This document shows, piece by piece, positions 55,515-64,000 of a stretch of DNA of 64,000 nucleotides. A program made the translations under genes and the position numbers. The notes below the pieces were generated by a model. That model was given only the letters and a program-made list of their open reading frames with translations. It ran no database searches and was not told the origin of the DNA. Source of the stretch: Sorghum bicolor (taxonomy: Eukaryota; Streptophyta; Magnoliopsida; Poales; Poaceae); the NCBI RefSeq assembly GCF_000003195.3, contig NC_012877.2, forward strand, positions 21,763,075 through 21,827,074. Direction: 5' to 3'. The number at the start of each line of letters is the position of its first letter. Positions within the stretch are counted from its first letter, which is position 1.

Positions 55515-55834
55515 ATGGCTCAAATAGTGTTCAACCATGTTGGGTGCAAACCACCGTTCTTTGATGGCACAAGTTCTTGTGACTATTGGAAAAGAAAGAT
55601 GAAGATGTACCTTGGATCAATAAATGATAGAGTGTGGGAAGTGACAGAAAATGATTTTGTGATCCTTGATCCCGCTAACCCCACCGACAATGAGAGAGCA
55701 AACAAGCAATGCAATACTATGGCTCTCAACACAATATACAATGGCATTGATTCAAAGGTGTTTGAACAAATCAAAGATCTTGAGAAGGCAAGTGAATTGT
55801 GGACAAGACTAGAAGAAACATATGAAGGCACTAC
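55515..55834 (+). pseudogene. COP-1 gag, N-terminal part (cut by GYP-1)
   Basis: The ATG at 55515 follows the PBS by 44 bp. MAQIVFNHVGCKPPFFDGTS, CDYWKRKMKMYLGSINDRVW and KVFEQIKDLEKASELWTRLE are the conserved start of Copia gag in the SIRE/Maximus group. The frame is clean for 107 codons to EETYEGTT. There GYP-1 begins, and the remaining 12 residues of the open frame are GYP-1 LTR sequence. Confidence 0.85.
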
Positions 55835-56545
55835 TGTTGACACCGTTTTTGGACACGTACCTAGGGATCGGTAAAATATAGATCGGCAAGATGTGGCAAC
55901 AGTAACTGGTCTGTAGGGGAGTTGTCGATGAGGGTGGTTGCCGATGAGGATACAGCTGAATGTGACTAAGTCCAGAAGTGGTGACGCGTTCGTGCCGATG
56001 GTCAACGTTTGCTGATGACTATGATGAAGTCTGCCGATGACTCGGAAGGAAAACATGAAGGATGCCGATTGATCTATGGTGGTGTCTTAGTTTGTCACGG
56101 GAGGATAGTTTTATGCTTCCCATAGATATTTAAATTCGTTTTGTATAGGATTCCGTTTAATTTGGAATTTGAGTCTTAGTCGTGTCTGATTGTAGCTCTT
56201 CGAGCAGGGTATAAATGTAGACCCCAGGGCATTGTAATGAGACATCTATCAATCAATCAAACACAAGTTTTTACTCATATTCCAACATCTACTTTTTCGA
56301 CGACTTCGTCATATTTTTCCCTTTTCGACTACGAGTTCTTAGGAGTTTGTCGACTTAAGCTCGACGTATTCTCGAGTTCCACGTGAATACCTCTTGGCCG
56401 TGACATCCGGGCACATCGCTGTTGTCGGGACCAAAGTATTCGAGTTATCACCTTCGCCGGTAGTAAGGTCAAATCGGCTGGCATGCCTTAACATTTGAAT
56501 CGGGTATTAGCCCTTTGTGTTTGCAGATCTACTTTTGCATCAACA
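55835..56545 (+). repeat. GYP-1 5' LTR (711 bp)
   Basis: TGTTGACACCGTTTTTGG to TTGCATCAACA. The TATA box (TATAAAT) is at 56210-56216, which predicts a transcript start near 56236-56246. Confidence 0.8.
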
Positions 56546-56552
56546 CATCTTT

Positions 56553-56570
56553 TGGCACGCTCGGTGGGAC
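56553..56570 (+). promoter_or_regulatory. GYP-1 primer binding site, unit 1
   Basis: TGGCACGCTCGGTGGGAC begins with TGG seven bases after the LTR, as expected for a tRNA 3' end complement. I am not certain which tRNA. Identical copies lie at 59208-59225 and 61918-61935 in units 2 and 3. Confidence 0.65.
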
Positions 56571-56592
56571 TTAATTAAAGACTAAGATCGAC

Positions 56593-58891
56593 ATGGCGAC
56601 TAGCGATTTCGACTTAGAGGATGTCATCCCCGTGACGGAAGCTAATCTCAGAGATGAGCAGAAGCAAGCTATTGCAAAGGCTATGGAGGATTACAAGCAA
56701 CAGTGTCTCAAGTCCTTCAGCATAAATAGGAGTGGTGAGGTGATCCAGAAGGAAGCACTGCCGATGCCTCGGCATGTTACTTTTGAAGCCAATCCTGGTA
56801 AACTTCAAGACATGGTTGATAGTGCTATCAACCGTGCCCTGACCAATCAAGCTGGTGTGCTGTCCAATACGGTTTTCAATACCATGGCTAGAACTTTCAA
56901 AGAAGGATAATTGCCACCAAATTATGTTGGTCCTTCTAACGCGCAGAAACTGTTGTTCCTCCAAGTACGTTAGGAGTCACTAACGCGCAATCCACGTCAA
57001 TGCCAGCTAATCCATCAACATCAGATGAGTCGATCAGGCTCACTACAGACCTATTGGCATCGGCAATGTCGGGATCTGTTCCTCCTAACTGGTGGGGTTT
57101 TGGTATGCCCTAAGAGATGATGTTGAAGACTCCTGGAACATCTCAGACGGCTCACTCGAGAGGCAAGGCTCCTATGACATCGGCACCTCCAAATTTGCCG
57201 ATGAATCAGAGTCCCCAGTATACTACAACTACTACTGCTAGACCTTACACTGGGAATTCTCAAGCTCCAACTTTCCAGATGCCTAATACATCGGCAGATT
57301 CAATGCCGACGCAACAGAGGTTTATGACTCAGTCAGGGTATGTCAATTCAATGATGATGCCCAATTACCAGTCATCGGCAGGACCTATGCCGATGAATGC
57401 TAATAATGGTTGGCCTGGGCAGCAAGTTTTTCCACAAATGCTCCAACGGAATCATCAGGCTACAGGGTTTCAACAAGGCCAGATCCAACCTAGGTTCCAT
57501 AATCAAGGGTTGGTCAACCAACCGATGAATCTTGGACAACAGATTGGTGGTCAGCAGATTGGTGGCCAAATAATTAACCCAATGCTCCATGCAGATCGTG
57601 CACCTCATAGACAAGTGGAAGTGTATCAACAGGCGCCAGATCCACAACTGCCTCATCGGTAAGATGTCGATGCTTATTGGACCGATAAGATTGCCGAAGT
57701 AATGAGAGACCAATTTGGGATAAAACCCAAAGTCAACATTTACTCTTATCGGACGCCGTATCCTCCTACATACGATTTGATTCCACTTCCAAATCGGTAC
57801 AAGGTGCCAGATTTTACTAAATTTTCTGGACAGGATGATACGTCAACCATGGAGCATGTCAACAGGTTTATCATCCAATGTGGAGAAGCTGCTAACAGCG
57901 ATGAATTGAGGGTTCGACTGTTTTCGTCATCTTTGTCTGGATCGACTTTCACTTGGTTTATATCATTGCCTCCTAATTCAGTGATTACTTGGGCTGATCT
58001 GGAGAAGCAGTTCCACAAGTACTTCTTTTCTAGAGTCCATGAGAAGAAGATTACCGATTTGGTCAGATTGAAACAGCGTAATGATGAATCGGTTGAAAGT
58101 TTTGTGCAGAGGTTGCGGGAGGTCAAGAATAAATGCTATAGTCTGGTTTTAGATGATCGGCAGCTGGCCAATTTGGCTTTCTAGGGTTTGTTGCCACATA
58201 TCAGGGATAAATATGCTTCCCAAGAATTTGAGAGCCTGAGTCACTTGGTCTAGAGGATTTCCGACCAGGATATTAAGCCCTTTGAACCTAAGAGGGCTTG
58301 GAACAAAAAGGTGTCATTTGTTGATGAGGCAGCAAGCTCAGATTTAGATGAGGAACTAGTCATTGGCTTGGCAGAATGGGTAAAGAATAAGAAGCCTATG
58401 TCTTGCCCTTTCGGGCATAAGGAGCCAGAGAAGTTTGCATTCGATATCACCAAGGCCGATAGGATATTTGACTTTCTACTTCAGGAAGACCAAATCAAGT
58501 TGTCGCCCAATCATGTGATTCCATCAGCTGAAGAATTAAAGAAGATGAAGTACTGCAAATGGCACAATGCAACTTCTCACAGCACCAATGAGTGCAAAGT
58601 TTCTAGACAATAGCTGCAATCGGCTATAGAATCTGGGAGGATCAAATTTGACAACTCCAAGACTCAGAAGCCGATGAAGATTGATCAACATCCTTTCCCA
58701 ACAAATATGTTAGATGCTAAGGGAAAGGCCAAAGTATTGACATCAGAAGCAGCTGAAAGAAGTGCATCGGTGGATCCTCAGCATCAGATCACTACTGTCG
58801 ATGCAAAGGGGAAAGGCTTGATCCAGGAGGGAACTAACTCGGGAAGACCTCCCCGATCTGGTATTGTGATAACTCACAGGAGGCCTCGGGA
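56593..58891 (+). pseudogene. GYP-1 gag, unit 1
   Basis: MATSDFDLEDVIPVTEANLR opens an N-terminal helical region, then a Pro/Gln/Met-rich linker. The gag core includes FTWFISLPPNSVITWADLEK and FHKYFFSRVHEKKITDLVRL. A zinc-knuckle-like CKWHNATSHSTNEC (C-x2-H-x4-H-x4-C) follows. Stops: TAA at 56908 (all units), TAA near 57111 and 57660 (this unit only), TAG at 58182 (all units), TAG near 58252 (units 1 and 2), and TAG at 58611 (units 1 and 2; the equivalent in unit 3 lies beyond the window). Most are where Gln is expected. Gag would form the particle and bind RNA. Confidence 0.82.
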
Positions 58892-59042
58892 AATGAGACA
58901 TCTTTCAATCAATCAAACACAAGTTTTTACTCATATTCCAACATCTACTTTTTCGACGACTTCGTCATATTTTTCCCTTTTCGACTACGAGTTCTTAGGA
59001 GTTTGTCGACTTAAGCTCGACGTATTCTCGAGTTCCGCGTGA
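58674..59042 (+). other. Gag-to-U5 fusion frame across the unit 1/unit 2 junction
   Basis: An open frame of 122 codons runs from gag (KIDQHPFPTNMLDAKGKAKV) across the junction at 58892 into U5-derived residues and stops at 59040-59042. The same frame recurs at 61384-61752. It is a product of the duplication, not an ancestral gene. Confidence 0.6.
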
Positions 59043-61601
59043 ATACCTCTTGGCCGTGACATCCGGGCACATCGCTGTTGTCGGGACCAAAGTATTCGAG
59101 TTTTCACCTTTGCCGGTAGTAAGGTCAAATCGGCTGGCATGCCTTAACATTTGAATCGGGTATTACCCTTTGTGTTTGCAGATCTACTTTTGCATCAACA
59201 CATCTTTTGGCACGCTCGGTGGGACTTAATTAAAGACCAAGATCGACATGGCGACTAGCGATTTCGACTCGGAGGATGTCATCCCCGTGACGGAAGCTAA
59301 TCTCAGAGATGAGCAGAAGCAAGCTATTGCAAAGGCTATGGAGGATTACAAGCAACAATGTCTCAAGTCCTTCAGCATAAACAGGAGTGGTGAGGTGATC
59401 CAGAAGGAAGCACTGCCGATGCCTCGGCATGTTACTTTTGAAGCCAATCCTGGTAAACTTCAAGACATGGTTGATAGTGCTATCAACCGTGCCCTGACCA
59501 ATCAAGCTGGTGTGCTGTCCAATACGGTTTTCAATACCGTGGCTAGAACTTCCAAAGAAGGATAATTGCCACCAAATTATGTTGGTCCTTCTCATCATCA
59601 ACCAGGGTCACCAGTTGTCATAGCTCCATCGGCTGCAACAGCCGCTGCAGGCGCAGAAACAGTTGTTTCTCCAAGTACGTTAGGAGTCACTAACGCGCAA
59701 TCCACGTCAATGCCAGCTAATCCATCAACATCAGATGAGTCGATCAGGCTCACTACAGACCTATTGGCATCGGCATTGTCGGGATCTGTTCCTCCTAACT
59801 GGTGGGGTTTTGGTATGCCCCAAGAGATGATGTTGAAGACTCCTGGAATATCTCAGACGGCTCACTCGAGAGGCAAGGCTACTATGACATCGGCACCTCC
59901 AAATTTGCCGATGAATTAGAGTCCCCAGTATACTACAACTACTACTGCTAGACCTTACATTGGGAATTCTCAAGCTCCAACTTTCTAGATGCCTAATACA
60001 TCGGCAGATTCAATGCCGATGCTACAGAGGTTTATGACTCAGTCAGGGTATGTCAATTCAATGATGATGCCCAATTACCAGTCATCGGCAGGACCTATGC
60101 CGATGAATGCTAATAATGGTTGGCCTGGGTAGCAAGTTTTTCCACAAATGCTCCAACGGAATCATCAGGCTACAGGGTTTCAACAAGGCCAGATCCAACC
60201 TAGGTTCCATAATCAAGGGTTGGTCAACCAACCGATGAATCTTGGACAACAGATTGGTGGTCAGCAGATTGGTGGCCAAATAATTAACCCAATGCTCCAT
60301 GCAGATCGTGCACCGCATAGACAAGTGGAAGTGTATCAACAGGCGCCAGATCCACAACTGCCTCATCGGCAAGATGCCGATGCTTATTGGACCGATAAGA
60401 TTGCGGAAGTAATGAGAGACCAATTTGGGATAAAACCCAAAGTCAACACTTACTCTTATCGGACGCCGTATCCTCCTACATACGATTTGATTCCACTTCC
60501 AAATCGGTACAAGGTGCCAGATTTTACTAAATTTTCTGGACAGGATGATGCGTCAACCATGGAGCATGTCAATAGGTTTATCATCCAATGTGGAGAAGCT
60601 GCTAACAGCGATGAATTGAGGGTTCGACTGTTTTCGTCATCTTTGTCTGGATCGACTTTCACTTGGTTTATATCATTGCCTCCTAATTCAGTGATTACTT
60701 GGGCTGATCTGGAGAAGCAGTTCCACAAGTACTTCTTTTCTAGAGTCCATGAGAAGAAGATTACCGATTTGGTCAGATTGAAACAGCGTAATGATGAATC
60801 GGTTGAAAGTTTTGTGCAGAGGTTGTGGGAGGTCAAGAATAAATGCTATAGTCTGGTTTTAGATGATCGGCAGCTGGCCAATTTGGCTTTCTAGGGTTTG
60901 TTGCCACATATCAGGGATAAATATGCTTCCCAAGAATTTGAGAGCCTGAGTCACTTGGTCTAGAGGATTTCCGACCAGGATATTAAGCCCTTTGAACCTA
61001 AGAGGGCTTGGAACAAAAAGGTGTCATTTGTTGATGAGGCAGCAAGCTCAGATTTAGATGAGGAACTAGTCATTGGCTTGGCAGAATGGGTAAAGAATAA
61101 GAAGCCTATGTCTTGCCCTTTCGGGCATAAGGAGCCAGAGAAGTTTGCATTCGATATCACCAAGGCCGATAGGATATTTGACTTTCTACTTCAGGAAGAC
61201 CAAATCAAGTTGTCGCCCAATCATGTGATTCCATCAGCTGAAGAATTAAAGAAGATGAAGTACTGCAAATGGCACAATGCAACTTCTCACAGCACCAATG
61301 AGTGCAAAGTTTCTAGACAATAGCTGCAATCGGCTATAGAATCTGGGAGGATCAAATTTGACAACTCCAAGACTCAGAAGCCGATGAAGATTGATCAACA
61401 TCCTTTCCCAACAAATATGTTAGATGCTAAGGGAAAGGCCAAAGTATTGACATCAGAAGCAGCTGAAAGAAGTGCATCGGTGGATCCTCAGCATCAGATC
61501 ACTACTGTCGATGCAAAGGGGAAAGGCTTGATCCAGGAGGGAACTAACTCGGGAAGACCTCCCCGATCTGGTATTGTGATAACTCACAGGAGGCCTCGGG
61601 A
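58892..61601 (+). repeat. GYP-1 tandem unit 2 (2,710 bp)
   Basis: Starts at the same AATGAGACATCT with gag sequence (GGCCTCGGG) immediately upstream instead of U3. It contains U5, a PBS (59208-59225) and gag. Nearly identical to unit 3. Confidence 0.9.
59248..61601 (+). pseudogene. GYP-1 gag, unit 2
   Basis: Same domains as unit 1, with the Ala/Pro segment intact (HHQPGSPVVIAPSAATAAAG). Shared stops are at 59563, 60892 and 61321. Additional TAG codons lie near 59917 (shared with unit 3), 59986 and 60129 (this unit only) and 60961 (shared with unit 1). Most sit at positions where another unit has CAG. Confidence 0.82.
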
Positions 61602-64000
61602 AATGAGACATCTTTCAATCAATCAAACACAAGTTTTTACTCATATTCCAACATCTACTTTTTCGACGACTTCGTCATATTTTTCCCTTTTCGACTACGA
61701 GTTCTTAGGAGTTTGTCGACTTAAGCTCGACGTATTCTCGAGTTCCGCGTGAATACCTCTTGGCCGTGACATCCGGGCACATCACTGTTGTCGGGACCAA
61801 AGTATTCGAGTTTTCACCTTTGCCGGTAGTAAGGTCAAATCGGCTGGCATGCCTTAACATTTGAATCGGGTATTACCCTTTGTGTTTGCAGATCTACTTT
61901 TGCATCAACACATCTTTTGGCACGCTCGGTGGGACTTAATTAAAGACCAAGATCGACATGGCGACTAGCGATTTCGACTTGGAGGATGTCATCCCCGTGA
62001 CGGAAGCTAATCTCAGAGATGAGCAGAAGCAAGCTATTGCAAAGGCTATGGAGGATTACAAGCAACAATGTCTCAAGTCCTTCAGCATAAACAGGAGTGG
62101 TGAGGTGATCCAGAAGGAAGCACTGCCGATGCCTCGGCATGTTACTTTTGAAGCCAATCCTGGTAAACTTCAAGACATGGTTGATAGTGCTATCAACCGT
62201 GCCCTGACCAATCAAGCTGGTGTGCTGTCCAATACGGTTTTCAATACCGTGGCTAGAACTGCCAAAGAAGGATAATTGCCACCAAATTATGTTGGTCCTT
62301 CTCATCATCAACCAGGGTCACCAGTTGTCATAGCTCCATCGGCTGCAACAGCCGCTGCAGGCGCAGAAACTGTTGTTCCTCCAAGTATGTTAGGAGCCAC
62401 TAACGCGCAATCCACGTCAATGCCAGCTAATCCATCAACATCAGATGAGTCGATCAGGCTCACTACAGACCTATTGGCATCGGCAATGTCGGGATCTGTT
62501 CCTCCTAACTGGTGGGGTTTTGGTATGCCCCAAGAGATGATGTTGAAGACTCCTGGAACATCTCAGACGGCTCACTCGAGAGGCAAGGCTACTATGACAT
62601 CGGCACCTCCAAATTTGCCGATGAATTAGAGTCCCCAGTATACTACAACTACTACTGCTAGACCTTACACTGGGAATTCTCAAGCTCCAACTTTCCAGAT
62701 GCCTAATACATCGGCAGATTCAATGCCGACACAACAGAGGTTTATGACTCAGTCAGGGTATGTCAATTCAATGATGATGCCCAATTACCAGTCATCGGCA
62801 GGACCTATGCCGATGAATGCTAATAATGGTTGGCCTGGGCAGCAAGTTTTTCCACAAATGCTCCAACGGAATCATCAGGCTACAGGGTTTCAACAAGGCC
62901 AGATCCAACCTAGGTTCCATAATCAAGGGTTGGTCAACCAACCGATGAATCTTGGACAACAGATTGGTGGTCAGCAGATTGGTGGCCAAATAATTAACCC
63001 AATGCTCCATGCAGATCGTGCACCGCATAGACAAGTGGAAGTGTATCAACAGGCGCCAGATCCACAACCGCCTCATCGGCAAGATGCCGATGCTTATTGG
63101 ACCGATAAGATTGCCGAAGTAATGAGAGACCAATTTGGGATAAAACCCAAAGTCAACACTTACTCTTATCGGACGCCGTATCCTCCTACATACGATTTGA
63201 TTCCACTTCCAAATCGGTACAAGGTGCCAGATTTTACTAAATTTTCTGGACAGGATGATGCGTCAACCATGGAGCATGTCAATAGGTTTATCATCCAATG
63301 TGCAGAAGCTGCTAACAGCGATGAATTGAGGGTTCGACTGTTTTCGTCATCTTTGTCTGGATCGGCTTTCACCTGGTTTATATCATTGCCTCCTAATTCA
63401 GTGATTACTTGGGCTGATCTGGAGAAGCAGTTCCACAAGTACTTCTTTTCTAGAGTCCATGAGAAGAAGATTACCGATTTGGTCAGATTGAAACAGCGTA
63501 ATGATGAATCGGTTGAAAGTTTTGTGCAGAGATTGCGGGAGGTCAAGAATAAATGCTATAGTCTGGTTTTAGATGATCGGCAGCTGGCCAATTTGGCTTT
63601 CTAGGGTTTGTTGCCACATATCAGGGATAAATATGCTTCCCAAGAATTTGAGAGCCTGAGTCACTTGGTCCAGAGGATTTCCGACCAGGATATTAAGCCC
63701 TTTGAACCTAAGAGGGCTTGGAACAAAAAGGTGTCATTTGTTGATGAGGCAGCAAGCTCAGATTTAGATGAGGAACCAGTCATTGGCTTGGCAGAATGGG
63801 TAAAGAATAAGAAGCCTATGTCTTGCCCTTTCGGGCATAAGGAGCCAGAGAAGTTTGCATTCGATATCACCAAGGCCGATAGGATATTTGACTTTCCACT
63901 TCAGGAAGGCCAAATCAAGTTGTCGCCCAATCATGTGATTCCATCAGCTGAAGAATTAAAGAAGATGAAGTACTGCAAATGGCACAATGCAACTCTCACA
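61602..64000 (+). repeat. GYP-1 tandem unit 3 (partial, runs off window)
   Basis: Same start as unit 2; 2,399 bp are in the window, ending within the zinc-knuckle region. Whether pol or a fourth unit follows is not visible. Confidence 0.9.
61958..64000 (+). pseudogene. GYP-1 gag, unit 3 (partial)
   Basis: The least damaged copy: 62699-63601 is open for 301 codons from MPNTSADSMPTQQRFMTQSG through the gag core. Stops are at 62273, 62627 and 63602. Near 63672 it has CAG where units 1 and 2 have TAG. Confidence 0.82.

Larger units (their letters stand above)
56236..58891 (+). repeat. GYP-1 tandem unit 1 (R/U5-PBS-gag, 2,656 bp)
   Basis: Begins AATGAGACATCT, about 20-26 bases after the TATA box. 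It is about 54 bp shorter than unit 2 because of a deletion near 56940 in the Ala/Pro-rich gag segment. Confidence 0.88.
55835..64000 (+). mobile_element. GYP-1: Ty3/Gypsy element with triplicated 5' module, right end outside window
   Basis: The LTR (55835-56545), a PBS and a gag with a plant Gypsy core are present. From 56236 onward a 2.66-2.71 kb unit recurs three times (56236, 58892, 61602). No protease or pol is seen before the window ends. It inserted into COP-1 gag; ACTAC (55830-55834) is the left flank of a possible duplication. All gag copies carry stop codons. Confidence 0.85.

Overview
This window is a block of nested LTR retrotransposons from a plant nuclear genome. A grass (Poaceae) is most likely, because it combines TAT-lineage Gypsy elements with intron-bearing antisense genes, a grass-style SIRE/Maximus Copia LTR, Athila-like Gypsy elements and a large LARD-like family. 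I see no convincing host gene, tRNA, rRNA or CRISPR array. Element names below (L, TAT, ATH, COP, GYP) are my own labels. Lineage calls rest on motif recognition, not a database search.

Left block, 1-37465. A minus-strand LARD-like array (1-16497) reads internal-LTR-internal-LTR. Its LTRs are about 5.1 kb and its non-coding internal region is 3.57 kb. It sits in the antisense gene of TAT-1, of which 16498-17790 remains (antisense fragment, polypurine tract, 1,049-bp LTR). TAT-1 appears to have inserted in the gag of TAT-2 (17791-37465). TAT-2 carries gag, protease, RT, RNase H and integrase on the plus strand. A multi-exon gene runs on the minus strand between pol and the 3' LTR, followed by a 70-bp repeat array and a 461-bp 3' LTR. 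ATH-1 (23468-32772, plus strand, TSD TGGGG) has inserted into an exon of that antisense gene. ATH-1 has a nearly complete gag-pol and, downstream, an intact 209-codon ORF with its own TATA box and poly(A) signal.

Middle, 37466-41460. About 0.7 kb is unassigned. It is followed by a decayed minus-strand Athila-like element, ATH-2 (38191-41082), and a short GC-rich stretch.

Right block, 41461-64000. A Copia LTR (COP-1) is split by a solo L-family LTR (42358-54453). That LTR is itself split by ATH-3 (43607-51808, minus, TSD TATAT, two 1,653-bp LTRs). ATH-3 encodes gag and two consecutive retropepsin domains but no RT or integrase. The COP-1 gag begins at 55515 and is cut by GYP-1 (55835 onward). 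In GYP-1, a unit running from the predicted transcription start through U5, PBS and gag is present three times in tandem up to the window edge.

The main leads are these. The GYP-1 triplication has its boundary at the predicted RNA 5' end. ATH-3 is a gag-pro-pro element. ATH-1 and ATH-3 share twin hairpins with the same AAGT loop in otherwise divergent non-coding 3' regions. Each of these two elements also has an internal second polypurine-like tract that resembles its own terminal one. The ATH-1 accessory ORF has an independent promoter. Most premature stops in the Gypsy frames fit C-to-T or G-to-A changes expected in methylated DNA.
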